Shown here: one piece after another, positions 42,595 through 50,434 of the stretch
Numbering within the stretch: the stretch's first letter is position 1
How the letters are laid out: each line of letters begins with the position of its first letter
Source: Nocardia testacea NBRC 100365
GTDB lineage: Bacteria; Actinomycetota; Actinomycetes; Mycobacteriales; Mycobacteriaceae
Assembly (NCBI RefSeq): GCF_000308775.1
Contig: NZ_BAGJ01000060.1
Location: 1 to 53,485 of the forward strand
Direction of reading: 5' to 3'
DNA length: 53,485 nt
The notes under the pieces: model-generated
The model's input: only the letters and a program-made list of their open reading frames with translations
The model's database searches: none
Told to the model about the DNA's origin: nothing
Program-made: the position numbers and the translations under genes

Positions 42595-43688
42595 CGGGCG
42601 ACCTCCAGGCGCAGTGCTCGCGCCCGGCGCAGCATTTCCGCGATATCGGCGTGTTCGGGACCGGGATCGAGGGTGCCCTCGGCCAGGGCGAGCACCGTAT
42701 CGAGGTTGTCGATACCGCCGAGGTCGTCGCACACCCCGCGCCCGAGGGTGTCCACCGACCCCTGGGTCCGGGCCTCGGAGCGGCAGGCGAAGGCCAGTTC
42801 ACAGCTGGACATGCATTCCGGGGCGTAGCGTGACGGTATCGCCGCGACGGTGCCGGGCAGCCCGTCACCCGGTGTGAACGAGGCGCCGGGCGGGACCAGA
42901 TCCAGCAGGGTGTCGATCGAGGTGAGCCGGGACAGCTGGCGCCCGATCACCGCGAGCTGTTTGCGCAGATCCACCAGGGCGGCGGTCGGACGGTTGGTGA
43001 AATCCCGGGCGCACACCAGGATCGAGTTGTGCGCGACCAGTTCCGGGGACTGCCCCAGTTCGCGCAGCAGCTCCCGCATGGCCAGGACGTAGACCGCCGA
43101 CTGCCGGGCCGCCGAGGCGACCTGCGCGGGATCGGCCTGCCCGTCCACGACGGCGAACGATTTGATCTCCACCACGTGGAACAGGCCACCGATCTGCAGG
43201 GCCACCACATCCGGTTCCAGGTAGGCGGTGGCGCCGGCGATCTCCAAGCGCAGCATCGGATGGTCGAACAGGGTGCCCTGGCCCGAGCTCAGCGCCTGAC
43301 CCAGGAGCTGTTTGGTGCGCTGGTAGCGCACCGAATTGCTCGCGTTGTCGCCGACGGTCTCCAGATCGTGGTATCCGACCTCCGGGATGGTCAGCCCCAG
43401 TTCTTCCCTGAGCAGCCGCAGCAGTTCGGCACAGCCGTGTGCCTTCACCATGGCCTCGAAGCTGTTGCCGCGGGTGATCGCGAACGGTGACTGACCGAAT
43501 TTCGGCGGGAAGCCGAGTTCCCGGGCGATCACGGTCTTGTCCACCGCGGCGGCGTCCAGTAACGCCCGGCGCGCGCAGCCCGGATTGGCGGTGAGCGCGG
43601 CGATGGTCCGGGCATTGTGCCGGGTGGCCGGGGCGTCGCCGCGCAATTCGTCGAGCCGGTTGGTCAGTGTCTTTTCCGCTAGCGTCAT
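42591..43688 (-). CDS. PD-(D/E)XK nuclease with Cas4/Dna2-type iron-sulfur cysteines
   Basis: 365 residues starting MTLAEKTLTNRLDELRGDAP. RecB-family nuclease motifs are GNSFEAMV (Glu78), LEPDVVAL (Asp160), VVEIKSF (Glu174 and Lys176) and ARQSAVY (Gln196, Tyr200, the QxxxY motif). One cysteine at 38 (NPGCARRALLD) and three near the C-terminus, Cys292, Cys296 and Cys302 (CMSSCELAFAC), make the split four-cysteine iron-sulfur signature of Cas4, AddB and Dna2. It should cut single-stranded DNA ends with a metal. No cas1 or cas2 gene or CRISPR array is present, so a CRISPR role is unlikely. The gene is second in the operon, 1 base after the first gene. Confidence 0.85.
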   Translation of the reverse strand: MTLAEKTLTNRLDELRGDAPATRHNARTIAALTANPGCARRALLDAAAVDKTVIARELGFPPKFGQSPFAITRGNSFEAMVKAHGCAELLRLLREELGLTIPEVGYHDLETVGDNASNSVRYQRTKQLLGQALSSGQGTLFDHPMLRLEIAGATAYLEPDVVALQIGGLFHVVEIKSFAVVDGQADPAQVASAARQSAVYVLAMRELLRELGQSPELVAHNSILVCARDFTNRPTAALVDLRKQLAVIGRQLSRLTSIDTLLDLVPPGASFTPGDGLPGTVAAIPSRYAPECMSSCELAFACRSEARTQGSVDTLGRGVCDDLGGIDNLDTVLALAEGTLDPGPEHADIAEMLRRARALRLEVAR

Positions 43689-43689
43689 C

Positions 43690-44472
43690 TCAGGCCTCGT
43701 TCCGTCGCCGGTCGGCTACCGCGAGCCGAACGCCGAACAATTGCGCCGCGGGATCCGCCAGTTGCCGCACCGCCCGCTCCGCGGCGTCGGCCCGCTGCTG
43801 TGTGTCGTCGTCTCTGTGCACCTCTAGTTCGCGTTCCGCGGCCGCGCGCACGGCCTCCGGGTCGATGTTCTTCCCGTCGGTCGCGCCGGGGATGGACACC
43901 GCCAGCTGCCACAGCACGCGTTGCCCGGCCGGTGTACATCCGTGGTCGGTCATGTGCCGGGCCAACCGGATGGCTCCGGTGAGCAGGTCCACCCGCGGAC
44001 TCAACGGCCCGACCATACGCTGCGCCGACGGCCAGGTGCTCACGGCCAGCAGGCCGCGGGCCGGGGCCAGCAGGTCGGTGGTCATGGCGGCGCAGATGTA
44101 GTACGGACGAGCGTAGGGCGCCGCCCGGAAGGAGCGCTCCTCGTCGCGGCGCAGGCTGGTGAGCCGGGCCGGTACGAGTTCGCCGGAGAAGAACGCGTCG
44201 TGCACGGCGAGAACCAGTTTCGGGGCGGCGGGGACGGAGAGCAGGGTGAGCGCGCGGTGTACATGCTCACGGACCGGTACCGCCGCGGCGGGCTGCCGGG
44301 CCGGTGCGGGTTGTTCCGGTGTCCCGAGAACAGCGGCGTCCCATTCCATTTCGGCGGCGCGTAGTTCGGCGCGCAACCGGCGGGCCGCGGTCCGGTCGCC
44401 GGATCCGGCGGCCCGGCGGACTTGCGCGCGTAACTCGGCTATGCGCGCTTCGAGCGCCTCGGCGGTGGGCAT
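43690..44472 (-). CDS. Unrecognised protein with N-terminal coiled coil, first gene of the nuclease-helicase operon
   Basis: 260 residues from ATG 44472 (MPTAEALEARIAELRAQVRR). A TTG seven codons upstream is possible, but a leaderless -10 box favours the ATG. Residues 3-50 are a coiled coil (ALEARIAELRAQVRRAAGSG), followed by a Pro/Ala linker and a mostly helical domain: REHVHRALTLLSVPAAPKLV, LAVHDAFFSGELVPARLTSL, RRDEERSFRAAPYARPYYIC. The last 50 residues form another helix (VRAAAERELEVHRDDDTQQR). I recognise no family. FFSGELVPARLTSLRRDEER recalls regions in actinobacterial helical DNA-associated proteins, which may mean a sensor or adaptor. Confidence 0.75.
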   Translation of the reverse strand: MPTAEALEARIAELRAQVRRAAGSGDRTAARRLRAELRAAEMEWDAAVLGTPEQPAPARQPAAAVPVREHVHRALTLLSVPAAPKLVLAVHDAFFSGELVPARLTSLRRDEERSFRAAPYARPYYICAAMTTDLLAPARGLLAVSTWPSAQRMVGPLSPRVDLLTGAIRLARHMTDHGCTPAGQRVLWQLAVSIPGATDGKNIDPEAVRAAAERELEVHRDDDTQQRADAAERAVRQLADPAAQLFGVRLAVADRRRNEA

Positions 44473-44479
44473 GGGGTGA

Positions 44480-44485
44480 AATGTA
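44480..44485 (-). promoter_or_regulatory. -10 box TACATT, predicted leaderless promoter of the nuclease-helicase operon
   Basis: On the minus strand TACATT is followed by seven bases and ATG 44472. There is no other candidate promoter inside the overlapping operon, so this should drive all four genes. Confidence 0.5.
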
Positions 44486-44587
44486 GGGGGCAATTCCAGG
44501 GAAGTCCAGTGAATGCCAGTATTTGCCGGTATGTGTTGCCGCGCGGACGGGTTCTCCGGGAACCCTGCGACATACTTTTGGGTATGT

Positions 44588-44593
44588 TAGCGT
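44588..44593 (+). promoter_or_regulatory. -10 box TAGCGT, predicted leaderless promoter
   Basis: TAGCGT ends seven bases before ATG 44601 of the flavoprotein gene. It is divergent from the nuclease-helicase promoter, with about 100 bases between the two -10 boxes. TATGTT at 44583 is an alternative -10. Confidence 0.4.
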
Positions 44594-44600
44594 GGCGAAT

Positions 44601-45770
44601 ATGGTTGCGGCGGGGTCGAATTGCGCATTCGGAATCGATCAGAACTTTGTCGACGCACTGGCCGCGCGGGCGCGGGCGGCCGAGGAGTCGCGCAGACTGC
44701 CCGACGAGACGATCGCCGACGCGGCGGCCTCGGGATTTCTCGGCGCGCTGGTGCCGAAACGGTTCGGTGGCCGGGAGGAGAAGTTTCCCGCTGTTCTCGA
44801 CCCGATCCGCCGCATGGCCCACGGATGTGTGTCCAGCGCCTGGACACTGGGCTTCTACGCACTGCACAACTGGCTGCTCGCCCTCTTTCCCGAAACCGCC
44901 CAGCAGGAGGGATACGGTCGCGGGCCCTTCCTGTGCCCCGCGCCGCTGGCGCCGACCGGCCGGGGCCTCCCGGCCGACGGCGGGGTGCTGTTGTCGGGCC
45001 GCTGGTCCTGGGCCACCGGAGTGATGAGCGGGAACTGGATCATGGTGGGCGCACTCTGTGGCCCCACCGATGAGCTCTATCTCGCCCTCGCACTGCTGCC
45101 CGCCGACGGTGTGGTGATCGAGGACGTCTGGCACACCGAGGGGATGCGCGCGACCGGGTCCAACGACGTGGTCGTCGAGAATGTGCTGGTGCCCGAACAC
45201 CGCCTGGTGCGGGTCCTCGACATCTACGGCGGAAACACCCCCGGCGCCCGGGTTCACGACGCCACCACCTACCGGTGGCCCCTGGTGCCGGCACTGTCGC
45301 TGGCGGCATCCATGCCGGCTCTCGGCGCCGCCGAACGGGCCACCGAGCTATTCACCGACCGGCTCGAGGGCCGTATCCTCTACGAGGGTGGCACCCGCCA
45401 GCGCGACAAACCCATGGCCCAGGCCCATCTCGGGCAGGCGCGGGTCCGGTTGCGGGCGTTGCACGGCCTACTCGCCGCCACGGTGGCCGAGATCGAGGCA
45501 CTGCTCGATGCCGGGACACCGGTGCCGGTACCGGTCCGGGCCGAGGCCCGGCTGGCCGCCGCGCATATCGTGCGCGAGTCCCGGTCCGTCATCGCCGACC
45601 TCCTGTACGCCTCCGGCGCGAGTGTGCATTTCAGCGATCATCCGATGCAGCGACTGAAACGTGATGTCGACGTGCTGAGCGGGCATGTGGTCTTCGACTA
45701 CGACACCGCCCGCGAACTCGCCGGAGCGACCGCGATCGGGCTGAAGGTCCCGCGCGCCGCCATGGTCTGA
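44601..45770 (+). CDS. Acyl-CoA dehydrogenase-fold flavoprotein (HsaA-like hydroxylase group)
   Basis: 389 residues from ATG 44601 (MVAAGSNCAFGIDQNFVDAL). The acyl-CoA dehydrogenase order is seen: N-terminal helices (ARARAAEESRRLPDETIADA), FLGALVPKRFGG, the middle strand domain (SGRWSWATGVMSGNWIMVGA, VIEDVWHTEGMRATGSNDVV) and the C-terminal helical domain ending SDHPMQRLKRDVDVLSGHVV. The latter is the ending of the two-component flavin monooxygenases such as HsaA and of similar oxidases, not of true dehydrogenases; the catalytic Glu position of dehydrogenases is not obvious. A partner flavin reductase is not in the window. A 12-bp palindrome, CCGGGGCCCCGG, follows the stop. Confidence 0.87.
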   Translation: MVAAGSNCAFGIDQNFVDALAARARAAEESRRLPDETIADAAASGFLGALVPKRFGGREEKFPAVLDPIRRMAHGCVSSAWTLGFYALHNWLLALFPETAQQEGYGRGPFLCPAPLAPTGRGLPADGGVLLSGRWSWATGVMSGNWIMVGALCGPTDELYLALALLPADGVVIEDVWHTEGMRATGSNDVVVENVLVPEHRLVRVLDIYGGNTPGARVHDATTYRWPLVPALSLAASMPALGAAERATELFTDRLEGRILYEGGTRQRDKPMAQAHLGQARVRLRALHGLLAATVAEIEALLDAGTPVPVPVRAEARLAAAHIVRESRSVIADLLYASGASVHFSDHPMQRLKRDVDVLSGHVVFDYDTARELAGATAIGLKVPRAAMV

Positions 45771-45824
45771 CCGGGGCCCCGGTTGCAATCGCCGAGAAAA
45801 CAACGGATATGGAAACGACGCAGC

Positions 45825-46040
45825 TCAGCGTCGGCGGTCGCCTCCCGGACCGAGCAGCGCGGTCAGATCGCGCATCGCCTGCGGCGACGGTTTGAAGTAG
45901 CGGCGCAGGTTCTCGGCCTTGCGATGCCGGGATTTCGCCATCGGTTCCAGCAGGCCGGCTCCGGATTCCCCGAGGTGGATCAGGCCGCAGTGCCGGAGTT
46001 CGTGCAGATCCCAGCCCGTTCCGGGGTATGCGGCTATGGG
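45825..46040 (-). pseudogene. Tyrosine recombinase (integrase) C-terminal remnant
   Basis: The open stretch reads [20 protein letters not shown], then [20 protein letters not shown] and [17 protein letters not shown]. This is the end of a phage-type integrase: HxLRH box, the second His/Arg box and the nucleophile Tyr in RRYF. The N-terminal 200 or more residues are missing, so it cannot work. It points to a past integration next to the flavoprotein gene. Confidence 0.75.
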
Positions 46041-46113
46041 CGGACACCACGCCCGCCATATGTCCGGCGCGGGGCCGTCGGTACATCGCCTGGACCGGGG
46101 GTAAGCAGGAGGG

Positions 46114-46995
46114 GTGATCTCATCGAAGGAATTCCGCTTCGGCGTCAACATGGTGGTGCCACACGCACGGGACGAATGGGTAGGCAAATGCCGCCGGGCC
46201 GAGGAACTCGGTTACGACGTGATCGGTGTGGCGGATCATCTCGGCACCGCGCCACCGTTCCCCGCGCTCGTCCTGGCGGCCGAGAACACCCGGCGGGTGC
46301 GGTTGAACACGTTCGTGCTGAACGCCGCGTTCTACAACCCCACGCTGCTGGCCCGGGAGGTCGCCGGGACCGATTTGTTCGTGGCGGGCCGGCTGGAGCT
46401 CGGACTCGGCGCCGGCTATGTGCGCGAGGAGTTCGATACCGCCGGCATTCCGTTCGGGTCCGGTGGTTCGCGCGTCACCCATCTCGAGCGGACCGTGCGG
46501 ACACTGCGCCGACTGTTCGATGACCCGGAGTACCTGCCCCGACCGGCGCAGGCAGGTGGGCCGCCGCTGCTGATCGCCGGCTGGGGGGATCGGATGCTGA
46601 GCCTGGCGGCGCGCTACGCCGCGGTGGTGGCGTTCACCGGCGCCGCGACCACCGCGGCGGGACCTTTGCGGCTGGCCGGGCCGGCCGAAATCGAGGAGCG
46701 GGTGGCGTTCGTGCGGGATGCGCTGGGCGATCGGGCGCCGGAGGTGGACCTCAATATCCTGGTTCAAGCCGTGGTGCCCGAGGCCGATCGCGCGCGGTTC
46801 CTGGAAGAGCACGGTTCGGCGGTGGCTCCGGAAGTGCTGGACGCGGTGGACGAGCTGCCCACGGTGTTGCTGGGTTCTCCGCGCGGCATCGCCAAGCGAC
46901 TCCGGGCGAACCGCGAGCGATTCGGGTTCAACTACATCACCGTGCTGGAATCGGATCTGGAGACCTTCGCGCCGGTTATCGCCGAACTGCGGTGA
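46114..46995 (+). CDS. LLM-class F420-dependent oxidoreductase
   Basis: 293 residues if GTG 46114 is used ([20 protein letters not shown]). AGGAGGG ends just before the GTG, unusually close, so the exact start is uncertain. The luciferase-like TIM-barrel features are [60 protein letters not shown] and [20 protein letters not shown]. The subgroup with EFRFGV at the start and [13 protein letters not shown] in the middle is the TIGR03621 set of coenzyme-F420-dependent oxidoreductases. The substrate is unknown. A CCCCGG hairpin follows. It lies between two integrase fragments, so it may be cargo of an old element. Confidence 0.88.
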   Translation: MISSKEFRFGVNMVVPHARDEWVGKCRRAEELGYDVIGVADHLGTAPPFPALVLAAENTRRVRLNTFVLNAAFYNPTLLAREVAGTDLFVAGRLELGLGAGYVREEFDTAGIPFGSGGSRVTHLERTVRTLRRLFDDPEYLPRPAQAGGPPLLIAGWGDRMLSLAARYAAVVAFTGAATTAAGPLRLAGPAEIEERVAFVRDALGDRAPEVDLNILVQAVVPEADRARFLEEHGSAVAPEVLDAVDELPTVLLGSPRGIAKRLRANRERFGFNYITVLESDLETFAPVIAELR

Positions 46996-46996
46996 G

Positions 46997-47014
46997 CCCC
47001 GGTTGACGCCGGGG
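46997..47014 (+). terminator. Hairpin after the LLM oxidoreductase gene
   Basis: CCCCGG-TTGACG-CCGGGG immediately after the stop is a 6-bp GC stem with a 6-base loop. No T-run follows. Confidence 0.4.
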
Positions 47015-47237
47015 TAGCGCGTTCGGCGGTGGGTTGTCTGGATGGTCCGGATTCGTGCGCCGTCTCCCACAGCCGCCGGGAGTGTTGCCTGCCGCGCGGT
47101 CGACAACACCGCTTCGGCCGGCATCGACGCATCGCTGAACAACGCACTCCCCTGCCCCGCCCGCCGATGATGACTACACCAGGCCCGGCGGTCGGGGGCT
47201 CGTTCATCAATTGATCGGTTGATGGACATATCCGTAG

Positions 47238-47458
47238 CGCCCCAAGATCGGCGCGGCGCTGGAAGCACTGTGGGGCAGCGCAGCGGTGAACACCTGGAAC
47301 GCGCGCCGCGCCGCGGTCGGCAAAAGGCTGAGCTGGTGCGCCGAGCGGGGCTGGACCGCACCGACGCTCCCTGCCTCGGCCGGACGGTCGACACCACCGG
47401 ACTCCCAGACCCCGGTCCGCTCCCGCACCGCGATCGACCGGCTCATCGCCCGCCGTAG
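47238..47458 (+). pseudogene. Tyrosine recombinase N-terminal (core-binding) remnant
   Basis: The frame reads RPKIGAALEALWGSAAVNTW, then NARRAAVGKRLSWCAERGWT and SRTAIDRLIARR. The W-N-x-R-x-A-A-V, LSWC and GW elements are the SAM-like arm-binding/core-binding domain of actinobacterial integrases. There is a stop just before (47235) and no catalytic domain after. It is on the opposite strand to the C-terminal remnant at 45825, so either two elements decayed here or one was inverted. Confidence 0.6.
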
Positions 47459-47465
47459 GTTTGGT

Positions 47466-47546
47466 CGTGAGTCTCGGCATCACCTTGGTCGCGAATCCCA
47501 GCACCGCTCGATTTGGTGTTCGTGAATCTCGGCAACACCCCGGTCG
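47466..47546 (+). repeat. Two imperfect 26-bp direct repeats
   Basis: 47466-47491 and 47521-47546 match at 22 of 26 positions (common pattern CGTGA-n-TCTCGGCA-n-CACC), spaced 55 bases. They lie in the 46996-47664 gap, which beyond the integrase remnant has no supported gene. Duplicated operator or mobile-element debris are both possible. Confidence 0.5.
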
Positions 47547-47664
47547 GACGACCGGTACGGAACCTCGGCGCCTGACCGGCTGTCGTTCGGTACCTGCCAT
47601 GAGACCGCCACGCTGCCAGACTGTCAGCGCCCTGTGATTGATCCCCGCCGACCGCCAGCGGTGG

Positions 47665-48540
47665 TCAGGAAGTGGTTTCGGCGAGATGGTCGGCTAACTC
47701 AGGAGCCGACGCGGTCAGCGCCGCCAGCAGCTGTAGGTTGGCGGCGGTATCGGATCCGGTGGGGGCGCTGTAGATCATCATGGTCATGTCCGGGTCGTCG
47801 GACGCGCGCATGGCGACATAGTCGAGGGCGAGCTCCCCGATCCGAGGGTGGCGGAACCGCTTGCGGCCACGGGTCTTGGCGTGAACGTAATGGTCTGCCC
47901 ACAGGCGTCGAAAGTCGCTGCTGGCCAGGGAGAGCTCACCAACGAGGTGTGCCAGTTGCGGATCGTCGGGGTGGCGGCCGGCGTCGTAGCGCAGATTGGC
48001 AACGGTGTCGCGTGCCTTGGTCTCCCAGTCGGGGTAGAGGTCTCGCGACGCTTCGTCCAGAAACACCAGGCGAGCCATGTTGCGTTCTGCAGAGGGAAGT
48101 GCGGGGAAGTCGGCGATGAGTAGTCGAGCCAGTTCGTTCCAGGCGAGGATATCCAGGCGCCGGCCGATGATGTAGGCGGGAACCGCGGCGAGGGCCTCGA
48201 GGGCTTGTCTCATTTCGGGCCCAACCTGCTGGGGTCGGCTCGGGCGTTTGCGGGGCGCGGCTGGTTTGGCGAGGTTGTGCAGGTGCACGCGTTCGTCAGC
48301 GTCGAGTTGTAAGGCGCGGGCCACAGCGTCGTCGAGCACGTCTGGGGAGATATTTCGGGCACGGCCCTGCTCGAGACGTGTGTAGTAGTCGACGCTGACG
48401 CCGGCCAGCAGAGCCGGTTCCTCGCGGCGCAGTCCGGGCACTCGGCGCTGGCCCCCGAAGTCAACGGCACCGGCGTCGTCAGGTCGCAGACGGGCGCGGC
48501 GGGTCTTGAGGAATTCGCTGAGCTGTCGGACACGATCCAC
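47665..48540 (-). CDS. XRE-family regulator with MmyB-like ligand domain
   Basis: 291 residues from GTG 48540 (VDRVRQLSEFLKTRRARLRP). The helix-turn-helix is at 10-75: VPGLRREEPALLAGVSVDYY, TRLEQGRARNISPDVLDDAV, ARALQLDADERVHL. The C-terminal MmyB-like PAS-type domain has VPAYIIGRRLDILAWNELAR, LVFLDEASRDLYPDWETKAR and FRRLWADHYVHAKTRGRKRF, then HPRIGELALDYVAM. Such regulators are very common in actinobacteria and usually control a divergent oxidoreductase. Here the divergent neighbour, 170 bases away, is the small monooxygenase, the likely target. Confidence 0.95.
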   Translation of the reverse strand: MDRVRQLSEFLKTRRARLRPDDAGAVDFGGQRRVPGLRREEPALLAGVSVDYYTRLEQGRARNISPDVLDDAVARALQLDADERVHLHNLAKPAAPRKRPSRPQQVGPEMRQALEALAAVPAYIIGRRLDILAWNELARLLIADFPALPSAERNMARLVFLDEASRDLYPDWETKARDTVANLRYDAGRHPDDPQLAHLVGELSLASSDFRRLWADHYVHAKTRGRKRFRHPRIGELALDYVAMRASDDPDMTMMIYSAPTGSDTAANLQLLAALTASAPELADHLAETTS

Positions 48541-48710
48541 GTTCTCCAGTGTCCATCACGCCTGGTCTGATCTGCCTGGTCCTGCCAGACCCAGGCAAGG
48601 TCGACCCCGGTTGAGTAGAGCACTGGGTGGAACCGTTGCTCGCCGACACGATGGACAGCGTTCGCTCAGCGGACACGACAACCACCGCACCGACGCATGA
48701 GGAGATACCC

Positions 48711-49010
48711 ATGTCGAACACCCTGTCCATCATCGCCGGTTTCGTCGCCAAGCCGGGACAGGAGCAGCGGCTGCGTGAGGAGTTGATCGCGATGATCGCC
48801 CCCTCGTTAGCTGAGGAGGGGTGCCTGGGGTACCACCCGTATACCGACCCCACCCGCGCGGATCGGATGATCATCGTGGAGGAGTGGACCGACACTGAGG
48901 CGTTGGACCACCACTTCAACCTGCCGCACTTCAAGCAGGTGGCCGCCGCGCTGGACGAGATCCTTGCCGAACCGTTCACCCTGCGTCGCCTGACCGACGT
49001 CCCTGCCTGA
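48711..49010 (+). CDS. Putative quinol monooxygenase (ABM domain)
   Basis: 99 residues from ATG 48711 (MSNTLSIIAGFVAKPGQEQR), with GAGGAGATA upstream. The antibiotic-biosynthesis-monooxygenase ferredoxin-like fold is visible: LSIIAGFVAKPGQEQRLREE, EEGCLGYHPYTDPTRADRMI, IVEEWTDTEALDHHFNLPHF and VAAALDEILAEPFTLRRL. YgiN-type proteins of this size oxidise quinols or aromatic polyketides without a cofactor. An upstream in-frame ATG at 48627 lacks a ribosome site and adds non-family sequence. Probably controlled by the divergent XRE/MmyB regulator. Confidence 0.92.
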   Translation: MSNTLSIIAGFVAKPGQEQRLREELIAMIAPSLAEEGCLGYHPYTDPTRADRMIIVEEWTDTEALDHHFNLPHFKQVAAALDEILAEPFTLRRLTDVPA

Positions 49011-49102
49011 ATTCACGCGCACTTGCCGAGGACGTACTCTCGCGCTCATTTCGACCGGGTCGCCTCACGGTTGGCCCGTACGCAGCCCGACAAAGTGGAT
49101 CG

Positions 49103-49120
49103 GCCAGGTACGAACCTGGC
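49103..49120. promoter_or_regulatory. Small perfect palindrome
   Basis: GCCAGGT-ACGA-ACCTGGC lies in the 49011-49220 gap between the monooxygenase and the truncated iminopeptidase. It has operator-like symmetry, but there is no sign of which regulator uses it. Confidence 0.35.
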
Positions 49121-49220
49121 ACCGCGCGGTCAGGTGGATCACCCGACCCGCTGCAGTAGCCGGCCGCTGATCCAAACCGACTTCGGCGCGGTAGCTCGGT
49201 GCCCGATACTGTTGCCGGTT

Positions 49221-49724
49221 GTGGCTGCTGCCGAAGCACGGCAACGGTTTCCCGAGATCGAGCCCTACGAGTCGGGCCTGCTCGACATCGGTGACGGCAA
49301 TCAGATCTACTGGGAAACCAGCGGAAGTCCCGAAGGCCGGCCTGTGCTGGTGGTACACGTCGGGCCCGGCGGTGGAGGTCGGCGCGGCGCGCGAAGGAGC
49401 TTCGATCCAGACGCCTTCCGGATCGTGTTGTTCGATCAGCGAGGGTGCGGGCAGAGCCTGCCGCACTCTTCGGATCCGTCGGTCGATATGGCCCACAACA
49501 CCACCGAGCACCTCCTTGCCGATATGGAACTGCTCCGCGAGGATCTCGGCATCGACAGGTGGCTGTTGTACGGTCGTTCGTGGGGATCGACCCTGATTCT
49601 CGCCTACGCGCAAACGCTACCCCGGCCGTGGGACCTCGCGAGCAGGTACGGACTGTGTCTGTACTCGACCGATGCGTGGTCGTCCATGCGGCTCATTCGA
49701 GTGATCAGCTCAGGGCCGGTGTAA
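49221..49724 (+). pseudogene. Proline iminopeptidase, truncated copy
   Basis: From GTG 49221 it reads VVAAAEARQRFPEIEPYESG, LLDIGDGNQIYWETSGSPEG, VLFDQRGCGQSLPH and LLYGRSWGSTLILAYAQT. This is the first half of the S33 enzyme with its nucleophile serine in GRSWGS. After AYAQTLPRP the sequence no longer fits the family, and it stops at 49724, so the acid and histidine residues are missing. HVGPGGG replaces HGGPGGG. It is related to, but clearly diverged from, the full gene at 379-1353, so it is not a recent copy of it. It should be non-functional. Confidence 0.8.
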
Positions 49725-49849
49725 TCCGAATCCTGATCCGGTCGGGGGACGCCCAGGTCGCCGGCCACCGAATCATGTTGCGTGCGAGCCTCTTGTCGTA
49801 CCTGCCTGTCAGAGTGCTCGCCATGGAGTAGAAACCGTGGTTGTCACGC

Positions 49850-49972
49850 TGGAGCGAGGAGTGGGTGCGCAGCGCGGACCCCAGCGAGCTGGATGCGCAG
49901 GTGATGCACGATCGCTGGCTCGGATTTGCTCCGGCGACGTCGGATGCGGTCGCCGCGGCCGAGGCGCGATAG
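49850..49972 (+). pseudogene. Possible SMI1/KNR4 domain fragment
   Basis: The frame reads WSEEWVRSADPSELDAQVMH, DRWLGFAPATSDAVAAAEAR and then stops. A short Trp-Leu-Gly segment, then PAT...IxxxExR, is how many SMI1/KNR4 domains begin, and the stop comes where LG-x-x-LPPSYR would follow. No start codon of its own is seen. SMI1/KNR4 proteins are often immunity proteins to polymorphic toxins. Low certainty. Confidence 0.3.
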
Positions 49973-50083
49973 GTTCCATCAGCGGGCGCGTGTATCCGGC
50001 GGTGACCAACCGAAAGACAGCCCGACCGCCGCAGCTGTGTTCATCAATTGGTGCGTTTGTGAACACTTGCTGGCGTTTTAATC

Positions 50084-50143
50084 GCTGGTCAACGATGAAT
50101 TAGGCCGATGGCTCGTCCATCAAGACCCTTTCATGGACACCGC
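50084..50143 (+). repeat. Imperfect direct repeat, copy A
   Basis: It begins GCTGGTCAACGATGA and ends TGGACACCGC. With small gaps it matches copy B at 50919-50980 at roughly seven of ten positions. The two copies flank the secreted-protein gene. Confidence 0.55.
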
Positions 50144-50434
50144 TTGTGGGCGGTGTTCGGGCCAGCAGCCCCATCGAGAAGCCGGTGGCCGTCTTCAGGT
50201 CCGCGAGCAGGCTGCCGACCTCGACCGAGCCGACACCGGTGCTATAGGCCACCAGCCGGCCCCGCGGCAATGCCGTTGCTTGACATCGCAAGCGGCAGAA
50301 TCTATTACAACGGCATTGGGCAGGACGCAGGTAAAGGATGGCAACGAATGACCGGGCTACGATGTTGAGCGAGTTGGGAATGGAGCCTGAACCCGTGTCG
50401 ATAGCGTGTAAGGCCTGAACTACGAGAGGACACC

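Larger units (their letters stand above)
49725..50434. other. Remnant-rich gap
   Basis: About 700 bases without an intact gene. It includes a possible SMI1/KNR4 fragment (49850-49972) and one copy of the imperfect direct repeat (50084-50143). A TACGAT hexamer near 50358 and GAGAGGA near 50422 belong to the secreted-protein gene. I see no more. Confidence 0.5.

Noticed and set aside
41038..42828. Plus-strand frame of 596 codons over the nuclease-helicase operon
   Set aside because: Gly/Arg-rich shadow of the minus-strand genes with no start signals.
42591..43688. CRISPR association of the Cas4-like nuclease
   Set aside because: No repeat-spacer array and no cas1, cas2 or effector gene in the window. 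Fe-S RecB-type nucleases also occur outside CRISPR.
45771..45782. CCGGGGCCCCGG as a terminator of the flavoprotein gene
   Set aside because: A perfect palindrome with no loop cannot form a stable RNA hairpin, and no T-run follows.
47197..47220. TCATCAATTG shared with 50041-50050 as attachment sites
   Set aside because: Only about a dozen bases match and the flanks differ, so it is too short to support att sites.
50100..50291. 63-codon minus-strand frame overlapping repeat copy A
   Set aside because: No ribosome site and no family; the overlap with a repeat suggests debris.
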